From NCBI RefSeq assembly GCF_031458135.1, contig NZ_JAVDXW010000001.1, forward strand, positions 1,984,001 to 2,048,000: a stretch of 64,000 nt of DNA. The letters run 5' to 3'. Shown one piece after another: positions 18,775-27,875 of this stretch. The position numbers and the translations under genes are program-made. Under the pieces are notes generated by a model that saw only the letters and a program-made list of their open reading frames with translations, did not search any database and was not told the origin of the DNA. Source of the stretch: Haloactinomyces albus (lineage in GTDB: Bacteria; Actinomycetota; Actinomycetes; Mycobacteriales; Pseudonocardiaceae). Within the stretch, counting starts at the first letter, position 1. The number at the start of each line of letters is the position of its first letter.

Positions 18775-21186
18775 GTGACCCGAAAGGCAGAGACTCACCG
18801 GACGCAGGACGACGGGCAGCGGTTGCTCGATCGCGTACTGGCCGGGGTACCGACCGGTGAGTCACCACTGCGGCATGTCGAGCACCTCCCCGAGCGCCCG
18901 GCCCGCCACGCGCCGTGGCCGGAGTGGGCGGCTGACGAGGTCGTGGTCGCCCTCCGCACGCGCGGCGCCCCCCTTCCCTGGACGCACCAGGCAGAAGGTG
19001 CCGAATCAATATGGGCGGGCACGAACACCGTCATCGCCACCGGGACCGCCTCCGGCAAATCCCTGGCCTACCAATTACCGGTGCTGTCCCGACTGCACAC
19101 CGACGATCGCGCCACAGCCCTGTATCTGTCACCCACCAAAGCGCTGGGCGCCGACCAGCTCCGCGCCGTGACCGAACTCGGGTTGGACGGCATCCGCGCA
19201 GCAAGCTACGACGGAGACACACCGAAGGCCGAGCGAGACTGGGTACGCGCGCACGCCCGGTGGATCTTCACGAACCCGGACATGCTCCACCACGGCATCC
19301 TGCCCCAGCACTCCCGGTGGGCGCGTTTCTTCCGACGACTGCACTACGTCGTCATCGACGAATGCCACACCTACCGCGGTGTGTTCGGCTCACACGTGGC
19401 ACTGCTGCTGCGCCGGTTACGTCGAATGGCCCACCACTACGGGGTGGACCCCGTGTTCGTGCTGGCCTCGGCCACCGTGTCCGACCCCGGCGCGCTGGGC
19501 AGGAACCTCACCGGGGTGCAATGCCGCGCGATCACCGACGATGGCTCGCCGCGCGGCGGGCGAACGATCGCACTGTGGGAACCGCCACTGCTGCACGAAT
19601 CGAGCGGGGAAAACGGCGCCCCGGTGCGCCGCTCGGCGGGCACCGAGGCAGCGCGCATCATGGCCGACCTGGTCATCGAGAATGCTCGCACCCTGGCGTT
19701 CATCCGTTCCCGGCGTGGCGTGGAGGTGGCAGCGCTGACGGCCCGGCGCACGCTGTCCGACGTGGATGCCGCGCTGCCCGGCAAGATCGCCGCCTACCGC
19801 GGTGGCTACCTGCCGGAGGAGCGCCGCGAACTGGAGCGTTGTCTGCTGTCGGGAGAACTGCTCGCGGTGGCCACGACGAACGCGCTGGAGCTCGGCGTGG
19901 ACATCGCCGGACTGGATGCGGTGGTGGTCGCAGGCTACCCGGGCACGCTGGCTTCGTTCTGGCAGCAAGCGGGCCGGGCCGGACGTGATGCCGATGGCGC
20001 CCTTGTGGTGTTCGTGGCACAGGACGACCCGCTGGACACCTACCTCGTGCATCATCCGCCCGCCGTGCTGGAGCAGCCGGTGGAGGCCACGGTGCTGGAC
20101 CCGGCCAACCCGTATGTCCTGGAACCTCACCTCTCCTGCGCAGCGGCCGAACTTCCGCTCGACGGGGCGGCCCTGAACTTCTTCGGCGGGCCTCCGGCGC
20201 GGGAAGCGGTCGAGGCGCTCACCGCTTCGGGTGTACTGCGCGCTCGTGCCCACGGCTGGTACTGGACCGCACGAGAACGTCCCCACCGAACGGTGGAACT
20301 GCGTGGCACAGGTGGCGAACAGATCGCCGTGGTGGAAGGCGATTCGGGAAGAATGCTGGGCACGGTGGACCCGGATTCGGCACACGGGACCGTGCATCCC
20401 GGAGCGGTGTACCTGCACCGGGGCGAGTCCTTCGTCGTGGACGAACTCGACCTCGATGACGGCTTGGCGCTGGTGCATGCCGAAAACCCGGAGTGGAACA
20501 CCTCACCTCGCGACGAGACCGATATCTCGGTGCTGCGCACGCTGGAATCCCGGCGGGTCGCGGCGGGAGTTTCGATCAATCTCGGAGAAGTGGAGGTCAC
20601 GTCCCGGGTCGTCGGCTACCTTCGGCGGCTGCCCTCCGGAGAGGTGCTCGATCAGGTTCCACTGGACCTGCCCGCTCGAAAACTGGCGACTCGCGCAGTC
20701 TGGTACACCGCAAGCGACGAACTGCTTCGTGGCAGCGCGCCGGGGGGCGCCGGGCTGGAACCGGCACGCCTCCCCGGCGCGCTGCATGCCGCCGAGCACG
20801 CGGCGATCGGCCTCCTACCGCTGTTCGCAACCTGCGACCGGTGGGATATCGGCGGCGTCTCCACCGCCGTGCACGCGGACACCGGGGAGGCGACGGTGTT
20901 CGTGCACGACGGTCATCCGGGGGGCGCCGGATTCGCCGACCGCGGCTTCGCCGCGCTGTTCCCATGGTTGGTTGCGACGCGGGAAGCGATCGCTTCCTGC
21001 GCCTGCCCGGCTGGTTGCCCGTCCTGCGTTCAGTCGCCGAAGTGCGGAAACGGCAACGAACCGCTGGACAAGGCGGGGGCAGTGGCTGTCCTCGACGCCG
21101 TGCTGACCGCGTGTGAGGTGCCGGTGGAATCGGCCGGGTTGTGCGAGGGGGCACCGGATGACCGGAGCACACCGCGGCCTCGATAA
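18775..21186 (+). CDS. SftH-type superfamily II DNA helicase (DECH box + DUF1998)
   Basis: An 803-aa DNA-dependent ATPase of the clade that includes mycobacterial SftH (Rv3649) and Bacillus MrfA. Walker A GTASGKS with K95, Walker B D195-E-C-H, helicase C domain with VVVAGYPGTLASFWQQAGRA (motif VI region with GRAGRD), and a C-terminal DUF1998-type module ending in a cysteine cluster, CACPAGCPSCVQSPKC (C742, C744, C748, C751, C757), that probably binds zinc. Family members translocate 3'-5' and act in DNA repair. The GTG at 18775 begins the conserved part; earlier in-frame starts exist in the long leader. Confidence 0.93.
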   Translation: MTRKAETHRTQDDGQRLLDRVLAGVPTGESPLRHVEHLPERPARHAPWPEWAADEVVVALRTRGAPLPWTHQAEGAESIWAGTNTVIATGTASGKSLAYQLPVLSRLHTDDRATALYLSPTKALGADQLRAVTELGLDGIRAASYDGDTPKAERDWVRAHARWIFTNPDMLHHGILPQHSRWARFFRRLHYVVIDECHTYRGVFGSHVALLLRRLRRMAHHYGVDPVFVLASATVSDPGALGRNLTGVQCRAITDDGSPRGGRTIALWEPPLLHESSGENGAPVRRSAGTEAARIMADLVIENARTLAFIRSRRGVEVAALTARRTLSDVDAALPGKIAAYRGGYLPEERRELERCLLSGELLAVATTNALELGVDIAGLDAVVVAGYPGTLASFWQQAGRAGRDADGALVVFVAQDDPLDTYLVHHPPAVLEQPVEATVLDPANPYVLEPHLSCAAAELPLDGAALNFFGGPPAREAVEALTASGVLRARAHGWYWTARERPHRTVELRGTGGEQIAVVEGDSGRMLGTVDPDSAHGTVHPGAVYLHRGESFVVDELDLDDGLALVHAENPEWNTSPRDETDISVLRTLESRRVAAGVSINLGEVEVTSRVVGYLRRLPSGEVLDQVPLDLPARKLATRAVWYTASDELLRGSAPGGAGLEPARLPGALHAAEHAAIGLLPLFATCDRWDIGGVSTAVHADTGEATVFVHDGHPGGAGFADRGFAALFPWLVATREAIASCACPAGCPSCVQSPKCGNGNEPLDKAGAVAVLDAVLTACEVPVESAGLCEGAPDDRSTPRPR

Positions 21187-21289
21187 TTCGCCGTCGGTGA
21201 CTCGCAAGTTCATCCCACCACCCGGCACATCGGGGAACCCGGGGCGCGGTGCCGATCCACTCGGATCACACGAAGTCAGCACGGGCTCA

Positions 21290-21904
21290 TCACCTGGTTG
21301 CGACGAGGGCGGCCACATCCGGACGTTCGTGCAGACCGGCGTAGAGCGCATCCTGCACCAGGTCGAACTCGGGAAGCTGCCAGCCGCACACCTGCGGTTG
21401 GACTCTCCAATGCACGACTCCCTGGTGGAACGGAGTCGGAGGCAGCGGTATCCAGCTCCCCGGGCCGTGCAGGTGGACTTCCGGATGGGCGGCGAGTTCC
21501 GCACAGAGCCGTGGCTCACCGCGTGCCAGGAAATACCACCGTCCGGCCGGAGTCGCCACGATGGGGACCGGCATCCCCACCGCACGCAGGGCCGTCGCCG
21601 CACTGCGACCGAGTCCGGCATCGACCTCGACGGCTTCGACCACCGACCCCGTGGCGACCAGCAGGCTGTACGGCCTGCCCGACCACCACGAGGCCACCTG
21701 GTCGGGGTTGGTACCGAGTCGCTCCTGCCAATCATTGTGCACGGGCACGGGGCCATCCGTCTCGAAGCCGCTGCGACCGGCCCACCCGGAGTCCGTCGGA
21801 AAGGTTCCGGGCAGCACCGGCCAGCCCCGTGACGCGAGGCCGATGGCCTGCGCCCGCAACTCGATCCGGAAGGCGCTGCGCCAACCCTTCTCCGACCAAT
21901 CCAT
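21290..21904 (-). CDS. Bifunctional DNA primase/polymerase (Prim-Pol) domain protein
   Basis: A 204-aa stand-alone protein. The start MDWSEKGWRSAFRIELRAQA has a perfect AAGGAGG upstream. The layout fits the Prim-Pol N-terminal domain found in plasmid replicases: ALGLASRGWPVLPG-type opening, a NDWQERLGTNPDQVASWW segment, VVEAVEVDAGLG (position of the metal-binding acidic residues) and GSWIPLPPTPFHQG near the end. Here only one clear acidic pair (EVDAG) is seen, so catalytic activity is uncertain. No helicase domain is attached. It is convergent with the SftH gene and is a common chromosomal neighbour in actinobacteria. Confidence 0.75.
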   Translation of the reverse strand: MDWSEKGWRSAFRIELRAQAIGLASRGWPVLPGTFPTDSGWAGRSGFETDGPVPVHNDWQERLGTNPDQVASWWSGRPYSLLVATGSVVEAVEVDAGLGRSAATALRAVGMPVPIVATPAGRWYFLARGEPRLCAELAAHPEVHLHGPGSWIPLPPTPFHQGVVHWRVQPQVCGWQLPEFDLVQDALYAGLHERPDVAALVATR

Positions 21905-22135
21905 GAACTTCGCCTCCTTGTCTCGAACCGAGCACGAACGAACGAAACCGCTCCGGCTCCCGCGCATCGCGCTCGTACCACTACGAAACGTCAAGAGGGG
22001 TGATCCAGTACACCCCCGTGTAGACGACCGGTCGATCCGAGGCGATGAGTGTCGACGAACGGACAGGACCACCGAAGAAACGACATGACGAGCGGTCATC
22101 CACCGACGCCCGGTACCGGACCGAGAACAGCAGGC

Positions 22136-22519
22136 TCACTGCCGAACCGGTCCCGCTCGCGCCCGAGCACTGACCGGATCGAAGCCGGACAACAGGCCGG
22201 GCACCTCGATACGGACCCGCACGCGTGCATCCCGGTCGGCCAACCGGCACGACACCATCGTCGTGCGCATCCCCTCGGCCACCCATCGCGCCCTCGCACA
22301 GGCGAACTCGGTGCCTCCGACCGCGTGTGCCGCCGCAGCCAGCGCCGCCAGATCCGCTGCTCCCTCCGCACGGTGCCGGGTGATCACCGCAGCTCCCAGT
22401 TGGAGCCCCAACCAGAGCACCGTCAACAACCCCATCGACACGATCGCGGCGAAGACGGTCGCCGCACCCCCGTCCCGATCGGTGCACATGCTGCCGTCGC
22501 CCGCCCGCTGACCGCTCAT
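22136..22519 (-). CDS. TadE-like pilus-assembly protein, second copy (Rv3654c type)
   Basis: 127 aa, last gene of the Tad cluster. It has the pattern of the Rv3654c/TadE-like group: a short charged lead DRDGGAATVFAAIVSMGLLT, one membrane helix starting at a G/AATVF processing-like site, then an AEGAADLAALAAAAHAVGG helix and a short extracytoplasmic domain with two cysteines (ACARARW, VSCRLADR). ATG 22519 overlaps the stop of the gene before it by 4 nt (ATGA), so translation is coupled. Probably a minor pilin-like component. Confidence 0.85.
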   Translation of the reverse strand: MSGQRAGDGSMCTDRDGGAATVFAAIVSMGLLTVLWLGLQLGAAVITRHRAEGAADLAALAAAAHAVGGTEFACARARWVAEGMRTTMVSCRLADRDARVRVRIEVPGLLSGFDPVSARARAGPVRQ

Positions 22520-23019
22520 CGCGGTACCGCCCGTGCGTTGTGCCCCTCGGGAGGTACCGCGGGCTCCGCGGAGGAAGCCGGGGCCGTCGCCCGGCCCGGT
22601 TCCATGACGGCGAAGGCGCGCCCGGTCAGCCATTGCTCGGGTAACAGGCCTCCGGCAGGTCGTACGGTGACTCTGGTGGTGATCTCATCACCCCGCACTG
22701 TCACGTGCACCCGCGCACCATCGGGTGCGATCCGGCGCGCCACCTCCCTAGCCCTGTCCCGCTCACCCCGGGCAACGAGCCGAGCAGCTTCGATCGCGGC
22801 ATCCGTACATCGCAGCTGTCCGATCAGCACGCTCATTCCGGCCAGAGCCAGCGCGAACGCGGCCACGATCGAGCAGACACCCAGGGCCGCCTCGACGGTC
22901 ACCGTTCCCGAATCCCGGCACGTCGCGCCGCACGCCCGGTGAGCTGCCTTCCGGCGAGCATCCCGTCGGTGAGCACCCCTTCGGCGAGCCGTCTTCCGAT
23001 GAAGCACATGTACGGTCAC
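22516..23019 (-). CDS. TadE-like pilus-assembly protein (Rv3655c type)
   Basis: 167 aa. An Arg/Ala-rich lead is followed by DSGTVTVEAALGVCSIVAAF, a TadE-type helix with the Glu typical of pilin-like N-termini (T-V-E-A), and AIEAARLVARGERDRAREVA. The rest is a small exported domain with a Pro/Ala-rich end. Start GTG at 23019 overlaps the TGA of the flp-like gene (GTGA). Part of the Flp/Tad apparatus; mature function is probably as a minor pilin. Confidence 0.85.
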   Translation of the reverse strand: MTVHVLHRKTARRRGAHRRDARRKAAHRACGATCRDSGTVTVEAALGVCSIVAAFALALAGMSVLIGQLRCTDAAIEAARLVARGERDRAREVARRIAPDGARVHVTVRGDEITTRVTVRPAGGLLPEQWLTGRAFAVMEPGRATAPASSAEPAVPPEGHNARAVPR

Positions 23020-23270
23020 CGGAGACCACTCTCGAGAGCCCGCTGGATCAACGAGGTGAGCGCCTCCGTTACCGCATCACCGGTCAGCACCGTGTAGAGC
23101 AGTGCGGCGAAGGCCGCCGCCGCAAGCGTGCCGATGGCGTACTCCGCAGTGCTCATCCCGTCATCACCGTGCAGCAGCGCCCGCAGCTTGCTCAGCCTCC
23201 GACCGGACGGCCTCGATTTCAACGGAGCAGGTCGCAACAGGGTTTCCGGGACACTCTTCCGTATCTCCAT
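23016..23270 (-). CDS. Flp-type pilin, DUF4244 family
   Basis: 84 aa. The major-pilin candidate of the cluster. A basic cytosolic lead ends at a prepilin-peptidase-like site, DDG|MSTAEYAIGTLAAAAFAA, in which the Glu at +5 matches Flp pilins; a single hydrophobic helix and a short end (TEALTSLIQRALESGLR) complete it. ATG 23270 has AAGGAGA 7 nt upstream. No prepilin peptidase (TadV) is in the window, so cleavage must be done by an enzyme encoded elsewhere. Confidence 0.88.
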   Translation of the reverse strand: MEIRKSVPETLLRPAPLKSRPSGRRLSKLRALLHGDDGMSTAEYAIGTLAAAAFAALLYTVLTGDAVTEALTSLIQRALESGLR

Positions 23271-23336
23271 GTCGATCTCCTTTCTTGGTTTCCTCTCGGG
23301 AAAATCAACTGTCGTTCTCCGCTGCCGTGGCACGAG

Positions 23337-24095
23337 CTACATCAGTCGATCGAGCATTCCCACCACCACGGGAGCCACCCCGAGACACAGGAATGCCGGA
23401 AGGAAGCACAGACCGAGCGGGGCGGAAACCCACACGGCTGCCCGCTGGGCGCGCGCCTGCGCGTGCTCGTCCATCGACGCCCGCGCCTGCGCGGCGATAC
23501 CTTCCGCGACTCCGGCCAGCCCGCTTCCCGTGCGCGCTGCCCGCCGGGCCGACCGGGCGAGTTCGACCGTGTCCGGGTGTCGCATCGCGCGCTCCCAGGC
23601 CGACACCGGATCCGCCCCCAGAGCGAGGCACTCAGCCACCTCCAGCAATGCCGCTTCGGCACCGCCGGTGAACTCGGCCGCCACGGCACGCACCGTGGCG
23701 GGAATCGGCAGACCCGCACGAAGCCCGGCAGCCAACAGATCCCATCCCGATGCCAATCTCAGTGGATCGGTGCTGCCGTGAGCACGTCGCTTCAGCAAGC
23801 GATGGCACAGCCATCCGGTGGCCGGGGTGACCACCACGGCCACCGGCCACCCGACGAGGCAGGTGAGTACACCCGCAATCGGAATCGCCACAGCAGCCGA
23901 GGTCACCAGGGGCCGCTTCCCCACGTGGTGTGGCAGTTCCCCGCTGAAGCAGCGGAGGAGCCGATACCGATTCGACTGCCGAGACCTACCCGGCCTTACC
24001 CGACCGGTGGATACGGTCTGCAGCCTCGACACGGCCGAAGGCGCGGGAACGAGGAGCAATCCGCCTGCGAGCAGCAGTGCGGACCACATGACCAT
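23337..24095 (-). CDS. Tad/type II secretion F-domain membrane protein (TadC-like)
   Basis: 252 aa, inner-membrane platform protein of the Tad pilus. Helices are seen at the N-terminus (MVMWSALLLAGGLLLVP), in the middle (VAIPIAGVLTCLVGWPVAVV) and at the C-terminus (VWVSAPLGLCFLPAFLCLGV). The cytosolic T2SSF domain carries LLAAGLRAGLPIPATVRAVA. Start ATG 24095 overlaps the last base of the previous stop; a GTG three bases earlier is equally possible. It should pair with the adjacent TadB-like protein. Confidence 0.88.
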   Translation of the reverse strand: MVMWSALLLAGGLLLVPAPSAVSRLQTVSTGRVRPGRSRQSNRYRLLRCFSGELPHHVGKRPLVTSAAVAIPIAGVLTCLVGWPVAVVVTPATGWLCHRLLKRRAHGSTDPLRLASGWDLLAAGLRAGLPIPATVRAVAAEFTGGAEAALLEVAECLALGADPVSAWERAMRHPDTVELARSARRAARTGSGLAGVAEGIAAQARASMDEHAQARAQRAAVWVSAPLGLCFLPAFLCLGVAPVVVGMLDRLM

Positions 24096-24943
24096 CACGA
24101 CTGCACCACCGACTCGGTCAGTCGGACGGTCCACAGCACGCCCGTACACAGCAGCGCGGTGCCTGCCATCAGCAGGCCTTGACCGACCGGGCCGCCGGTG
24201 AGCACCGCGACCGGACCGGCTCCGGCCATCTCGCCCAGCACGATTCCGAGAACCGGCAGTCCCGCCAACACCAGTGCCGTGGCCCGGGGACCCGCCATCT
24301 TTGCCTCGACGTCGCGCATGAACGCGGCACGGTGTTCGAGATCCCGCCGGACCGCATCAAGCAGATCCGCCAGCGCGACGCCGTGGCGTTCGGCCAGCAT
24401 CCAGCAGCGCGCCAGCCGCCCGACGGGCTCGCGTAGTTCCGCCGTTACTTCGTGACTACCGGACAACGTGCTTGCCACGTCACCGCCGAGCCGAGCTGCC
24501 GCGGCCATGTCACCGAAGATCCCCGCCACTCGGAAGGCGGAATCGGCAGCGGCGCCCTCGGCGGCTACCGCCGGATGCGCGCCCGCCCGGAGTTCGGCGA
24601 CCAGCAGCCGGACTCCCGTCGCCAGCTCGGTACACCGGCTCAGCCGACGACGGAAATCGCTGCGCGAGCGTCGATACCTCCTCGCCAGTACCGCCAGTGC
24701 CGTTCCCGCACAGAGCCCACCGACACCGGCGACCAGGACACCAGCCACTGCCGCGACCGGAACGGAGGCAATTTCGGCCTTGTCCCTCCCCCGTGGCCAT
24801 CGAGTACTTCTGTGCTCTCGCCTGCCCGGTTCTTCCCTGCCCGGCAGGCGGTTGGCAGCGCGAAGGTTCGGCCAGCACAGCAACGAGGCCGCGAGCACGA
24901 TCAGCGACTCCGAGGCCCCGAAGAGGGACTGCGGTGTCAGCAC
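24095..24943 (-). CDS. Tad/type II secretion F-domain membrane protein (TadB-like)
   Basis: 282 aa. Hydrophobic start LTPQSLFGASESLIVLAASL, a second helix VPVAAVAGVLVAGVGGLCAG, a T2SSF cytosolic domain containing LVAELRAGAHPAVAAEGAAA, and two helices at the end (ATALVLAGLPVLGIVLGEMA and GQGLLMAGTALLCTGVLWTV). GTG 24943 overlaps the end of tadA by 7 nt. Forms the platform with TadC and is driven by TadA. Confidence 0.88.
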   Translation of the reverse strand: MLTPQSLFGASESLIVLAASLLCWPNLRAANRLPGREEPGRREHRSTRWPRGRDKAEIASVPVAAVAGVLVAGVGGLCAGTALAVLARRYRRSRSDFRRRLSRCTELATGVRLLVAELRAGAHPAVAAEGAAADSAFRVAGIFGDMAAAARLGGDVASTLSGSHEVTAELREPVGRLARCWMLAERHGVALADLLDAVRRDLEHRAAFMRDVEAKMAGPRATALVLAGLPVLGIVLGEMAGAGPVAVLTGGPVGQGLLMAGTALLCTGVLWTVRLTESVVQS

Positions 24944-26106
24944 GGCACGACACCCCCTTCGGCGCCGAGCAGCTCGGCGAGTTGCTCGGCCCCCGGTCCC
25001 CAACCGGCGTCGTCATCCCAGGCGGGCAGTACACGAACCCGGTCACCATCGCGCCGCAGAACACCGATCCCCGCGAGATGCCGACTGCGGACCGCACTGC
25101 GACGAACGTGCAGCACCACTTGGATGGCAGCCGCCAACTGGCTGTGCAGTGCTGCCCGCCCGAGCCCACCGAGCGCGGCGAGTGCCTCCATCCGTGCCGG
25201 AACCTCCGACGGCGAGTTCGCGTGCACGGTGCCACTTCCCCCGTCGTGTCCGGTATTGAGCGCGGCCAGCAATTCACACACCTCGGAGCCGCGAACCTCA
25301 CCGACGACGAGCCGGTCCGGACGCATCCGCAGTGCTTGCCGGACCAGGTCCTGGATCCGGATCTCGCCGGCACCCTCGATATTCGGAGGTCGAGTGACCA
25401 GCCGGACCACGTGCGGATGCTCGGGATGCAGCTCGCCTGCCTCCTCCACGCACACGATCCGCTCGGACGGTGCCGTTTCGCCCAGCATGCCTGCGAGCAG
25501 CGTCGTCTTTCCCGCGCCCGTTCCGCCGGTGATCAAAAACGCCAGCCTGGCCGTGATGATCGAGCGCAACACCGCTGCCGTGGGCGCGTCGAAGGTGCCC
25601 ACCCGTTCGAGTGTGTGCAGGTCGTGCACCGCAGGCCGCAGGACTCGAAGCGAGATGCAGGTCCCGCCGGCTGCCACCGGGGAAAGGATGGCGTGCAACC
25701 GCACCGCACCGGAGGCACCGATTTGCGGCAGCCATGCGTCCACCCACGGGTGCGCATCATCGAGGCGGCGTCCGGCGGTAAGCGCGAGGCGCTGAGCGAG
25801 CCTGCGCACGGCATCCTCATCGGTGAACGTGACCTGTGCGTGCCGCAGGCCGTCACCGTGGTCCACCCACACCTCCTCGGGGCCGGTCACCAGCACGTCG
25901 GTCACCCCGGGATCACGCAGCAGGGGCTCGAGAACCCCTGCTCCGAGGAACTCCTGCTGCAGCATCCGAAGGGCCGTCAGAACATCGGCATCACCGACCA
26001 GTCCGCCGGCTTCCTCGCGGACGGCGGTGGCAACCGCGGCCGAGGTCACCGCAGTACCACTGGAGATCAGTCGGGACCGCACCCGCTCGACGAGATCCGT
26101 GCTCAT
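24937..26106 (-). CDS. tadA: Tad secretion ATPase
   Basis: 389 aa hexameric secretion ATPase (VirB11/PilB superfamily) that powers Flp pilus assembly at the inner membrane. N-terminal helices are followed by DPGVTDVLVTGPEEVWVDHG, Walker A GGTGAGKTT, the Asp box EEAGELHPEHPHVV, Walker B LVVGEVRGSE and His box GHDGGSGTVHANSP. Start ATG 26106 overlaps the ssd stop (ATGA). Rv3659c counterpart. The full set of ATPase motifs suggests the apparatus is functional. Confidence 0.95.
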   Translation of the reverse strand: MSTDLVERVRSRLISSGTAVTSAAVATAVREEAGGLVGDADVLTALRMLQQEFLGAGVLEPLLRDPGVTDVLVTGPEEVWVDHGDGLRHAQVTFTDEDAVRRLAQRLALTAGRRLDDAHPWVDAWLPQIGASGAVRLHAILSPVAAGGTCISLRVLRPAVHDLHTLERVGTFDAPTAAVLRSIITARLAFLITGGTGAGKTTLLAGMLGETAPSERIVCVEEAGELHPEHPHVVRLVTRPPNIEGAGEIRIQDLVRQALRMRPDRLVVGEVRGSEVCELLAALNTGHDGGSGTVHANSPSEVPARMEALAALGGLGRAALHSQLAAAIQVVLHVRRSAVRSRHLAGIGVLRRDGDRVRVLPAWDDDAGWGPGAEQLAELLGAEGGVVPC

Positions 26107-27230
26107 GGCGCACCGACCGGCGCGGAACTCGCCTCCGGAATCGCGGTGTCGGCATCCGCGCTGTCCAGTGCCGCCAGCAGCTCGTGCGCCGTGCGGGCCA
26201 GCGGACCACGCACTGCCGCCCGTCCGGAGCACAACCCGGCACGGTCCATGACCGCAGGCAGTCCTGCCTGCGGACGCATCGCGGTGAGGACGTCGATACC
26301 GACGGCACGCGCCACATCGGCCACTTTGAGCCCACCGGGCGCCGGCCCCCGCACGACCGCTTGGATCGGTCCGGCGCGATCGCGGATTCCGGCCACGAGC
26401 CGAGCCGCCGCCGCACAGGCTCGAACTTCGGCGGGGACGACCACGATGGTCAGGTCCGCTTGCTGGAGAACGACGCTGGTGGCCTCCTCGTGGAATCTCG
26501 GCAGGTCACAAACGACCGTTTCCCCGGCTCGCCTGCCTGCGTCGAGCACCGCCCGTACCGATGGAGGAGTCATCCCCGTCCCGGCTCCCTCGCGATCACA
26601 GGACAGCAGGGTCAGCGCCCCCGAGCCGATCGTGCGCTCGGGCAGGGCTTCGTGCAGAGCACTCGCCGCAACCCTGCCGCCGCTGACGGTCAGCCCCGAC
26701 CAGCGCAGCCCCGCGGTGGTTTCGGCACCGACCGCGAGATCCAGTCCGCCACCCAGCGGGTCGCAGTCCAGCAACATGCACCGGTCCCCTCGCCGAGCAA
26801 CGGTCAGCGCCGTGGCAGTGGCGAGTACGGAGGCACCCGCTCCACCGCAGCCACCGGTCACGGCGAGCACGCGACCCGATCGGGGTGCCGGGGTTTCCCG
26901 TGTCTCGGAGAGCAGATCGACCAACCGAGTCTCGTCGTCGGGGAGCTCGATCGCCTGCTCGGCTCCCGCCTCGAAGGCCGCACGCCAGAAGCCGGGTGGG
27001 GGCTTGGTGCCGATCACCACCACACCGGGCCTTCGCGGCAATCCCTTCGCAGAACACGCCGTCAACGCGGCTTCGTCGAGCAGCACCAGCGGAGCCCAGC
27101 GCCACTGCTCACCGGCATCGTCCGGATCGTTGATGCGACGGAGTTCGCAACCGGCCACGGCGGCAAGGCGGCACACCTCCTCCGCCAAATCGTCCTCGGT
27201 GGTGACGAGCAACAGAAACTTCGTAGACAT
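26103..27230 (-). CDS. ssd: Septum-site-determining/CpaE-like protein
   Basis: 375 aa. First gene of the Tad cluster, Rv3660c (Ssd) counterpart. A receiver-like N-terminal part (STKFLLLVTTEDDLAEEV, HINDPDD region) is followed by a MinD/ParA-type fold. The P-loop VTGGCGGAGASVLATATA lacks the usual lysines, as in other Ssd/CpaE proteins, so ATP hydrolysis is doubtful. CpaE relatives localise pilus machinery to the pole; Ssd in mycobacteria affects septation. Start ATG 27230 with AGGAGCC 7 nt upstream. Six more genes follow, all overlapping or closely spaced, so one operon is likely. Confidence 0.9.
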   Translation of the reverse strand: MSTKFLLLVTTEDDLAEEVCRLAAVAGCELRRINDPDDAGEQWRWAPLVLLDEAALTACSAKGLPRRPGVVVIGTKPPPGFWRAAFEAGAEQAIELPDDETRLVDLLSETRETPAPRSGRVLAVTGGCGGAGASVLATATALTVARRGDRCMLLDCDPLGGGLDLAVGAETTAGLRWSGLTVSGGRVAASALHEALPERTIGSGALTLLSCDREGAGTGMTPPSVRAVLDAGRRAGETVVCDLPRFHEEATSVVLQQADLTIVVVPAEVRACAAAARLVAGIRDRAGPIQAVVRGPAPGGLKVADVARAVGIDVLTAMRPQAGLPAVMDRAGLCSGRAAVRGPLARTAHELLAALDSADADTAIPEASSAPVGAP

Positions 27231-27555
27231 GACGTGGCTCCTTCCTCGAACGGCCGAAGGTGGATCCGAATTCGCTCGAGATCCACACTGGCTCGCGCGG
27301 AGCACCACGCCAACACTCTTGTGGCGAGCCTGTGGACAACTCGCGTATCTGTGGATAACCAATCCTGTGGGCAGCCGAGGAAAAGAAGCTGCGCCGTTAT
27401 GCCCGCTCCCCCGTGACCGTTCCGGTTTCGGCCGGGTCGATATCGACACCCAAAAACACAAATAGAACTCATGTTCTGATGGGAGAAGCCGAGAGACCCG
27501 GAGAGATACATCGAGCGAATTTCGGCCGTGCAGAGATCACCGGCCACGAGGAGAA

Positions 27556-27643
27556 GGCGACCCCCGCCAGGGGGGAGGGACGGGGGTCGCCGACGGTTCA
27601 GCTCCGGGGGGTCGAGCTGAACCCGTCCGGGCTACCGGACGCC
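27556..27643 (-). ncRNA. 6C small RNA
   Basis: Read on the minus strand there are two neighbouring hairpins, each with a loop holding six or more C: stem GGTTCAGCTC/GAGCTGAACC (27595-27623) around GACCCCCCG, and stem GCGACCCCC/GGGGGTCGC (27557-27590) around a 16-nt loop with CCCCCC. This is the hallmark of the actinobacterial 6C RNA, and M. tuberculosis has its 6C RNA at the same place, between Rv3660c and Rv3661. A third small stem GTCCGG/CCGGAC (27625-27640) lies at the 5' end. TAGAGT at 27649-27654 is a good -10 box; the ends given here are estimates. The C-rich loops are thought to pair with G-rich mRNA sites. Confidence 0.85.
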
Positions 27644-27671
27644 CCCACACTCTAGCCCGTACCCACAGAGC

Positions 27672-27704
27672 GATGCTTGCCATCCATGCAAGGAAACAAG
27701 CATC
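27672..27704. promoter_or_regulatory. Inverted repeat upstream of the 6C RNA promoter
   Basis: GATGCTTG (27672-27679) and CAAGCATC (27697-27704) are exact complements 17 nt apart. The pair lies about 20-50 bp upstream of the 6C -10 box, so it could be an operator for the RNA gene or for the rightward phosphatase gene. Confidence 0.45.
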
Positions 27705-27862
27705 TTTCGAATAACACTCGCCCGGACCAATCCTTGCGCATTCGGGTGAGTTCACGACCCCCGGACTGATTTCCGAACCAGCACAGCGCACATGCTCCAC
27801 ACCAAGCGGCCGTCACCGAAAACAGGGACCGTCACCATCGGCACCGGCCGCTGCTCGACTCG

Positions 27863-27868
27863 TATGCT
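27863..27868 (+). promoter_or_regulatory. -10 box, probable leaderless promoter of HAD phosphatase
   Basis: TATGCT followed by 7 nt and then GTG 27876. With this spacing transcription would start at or next to the start codon. Confidence 0.55.
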
Positions 27869-27875
27869 GAACGGC

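Noticed and set aside
24472-27465. A 997-codon frame opposite the Tad operon
   Set aside because: Antisense to tadA and ssd with full motif sets; no domain in it.
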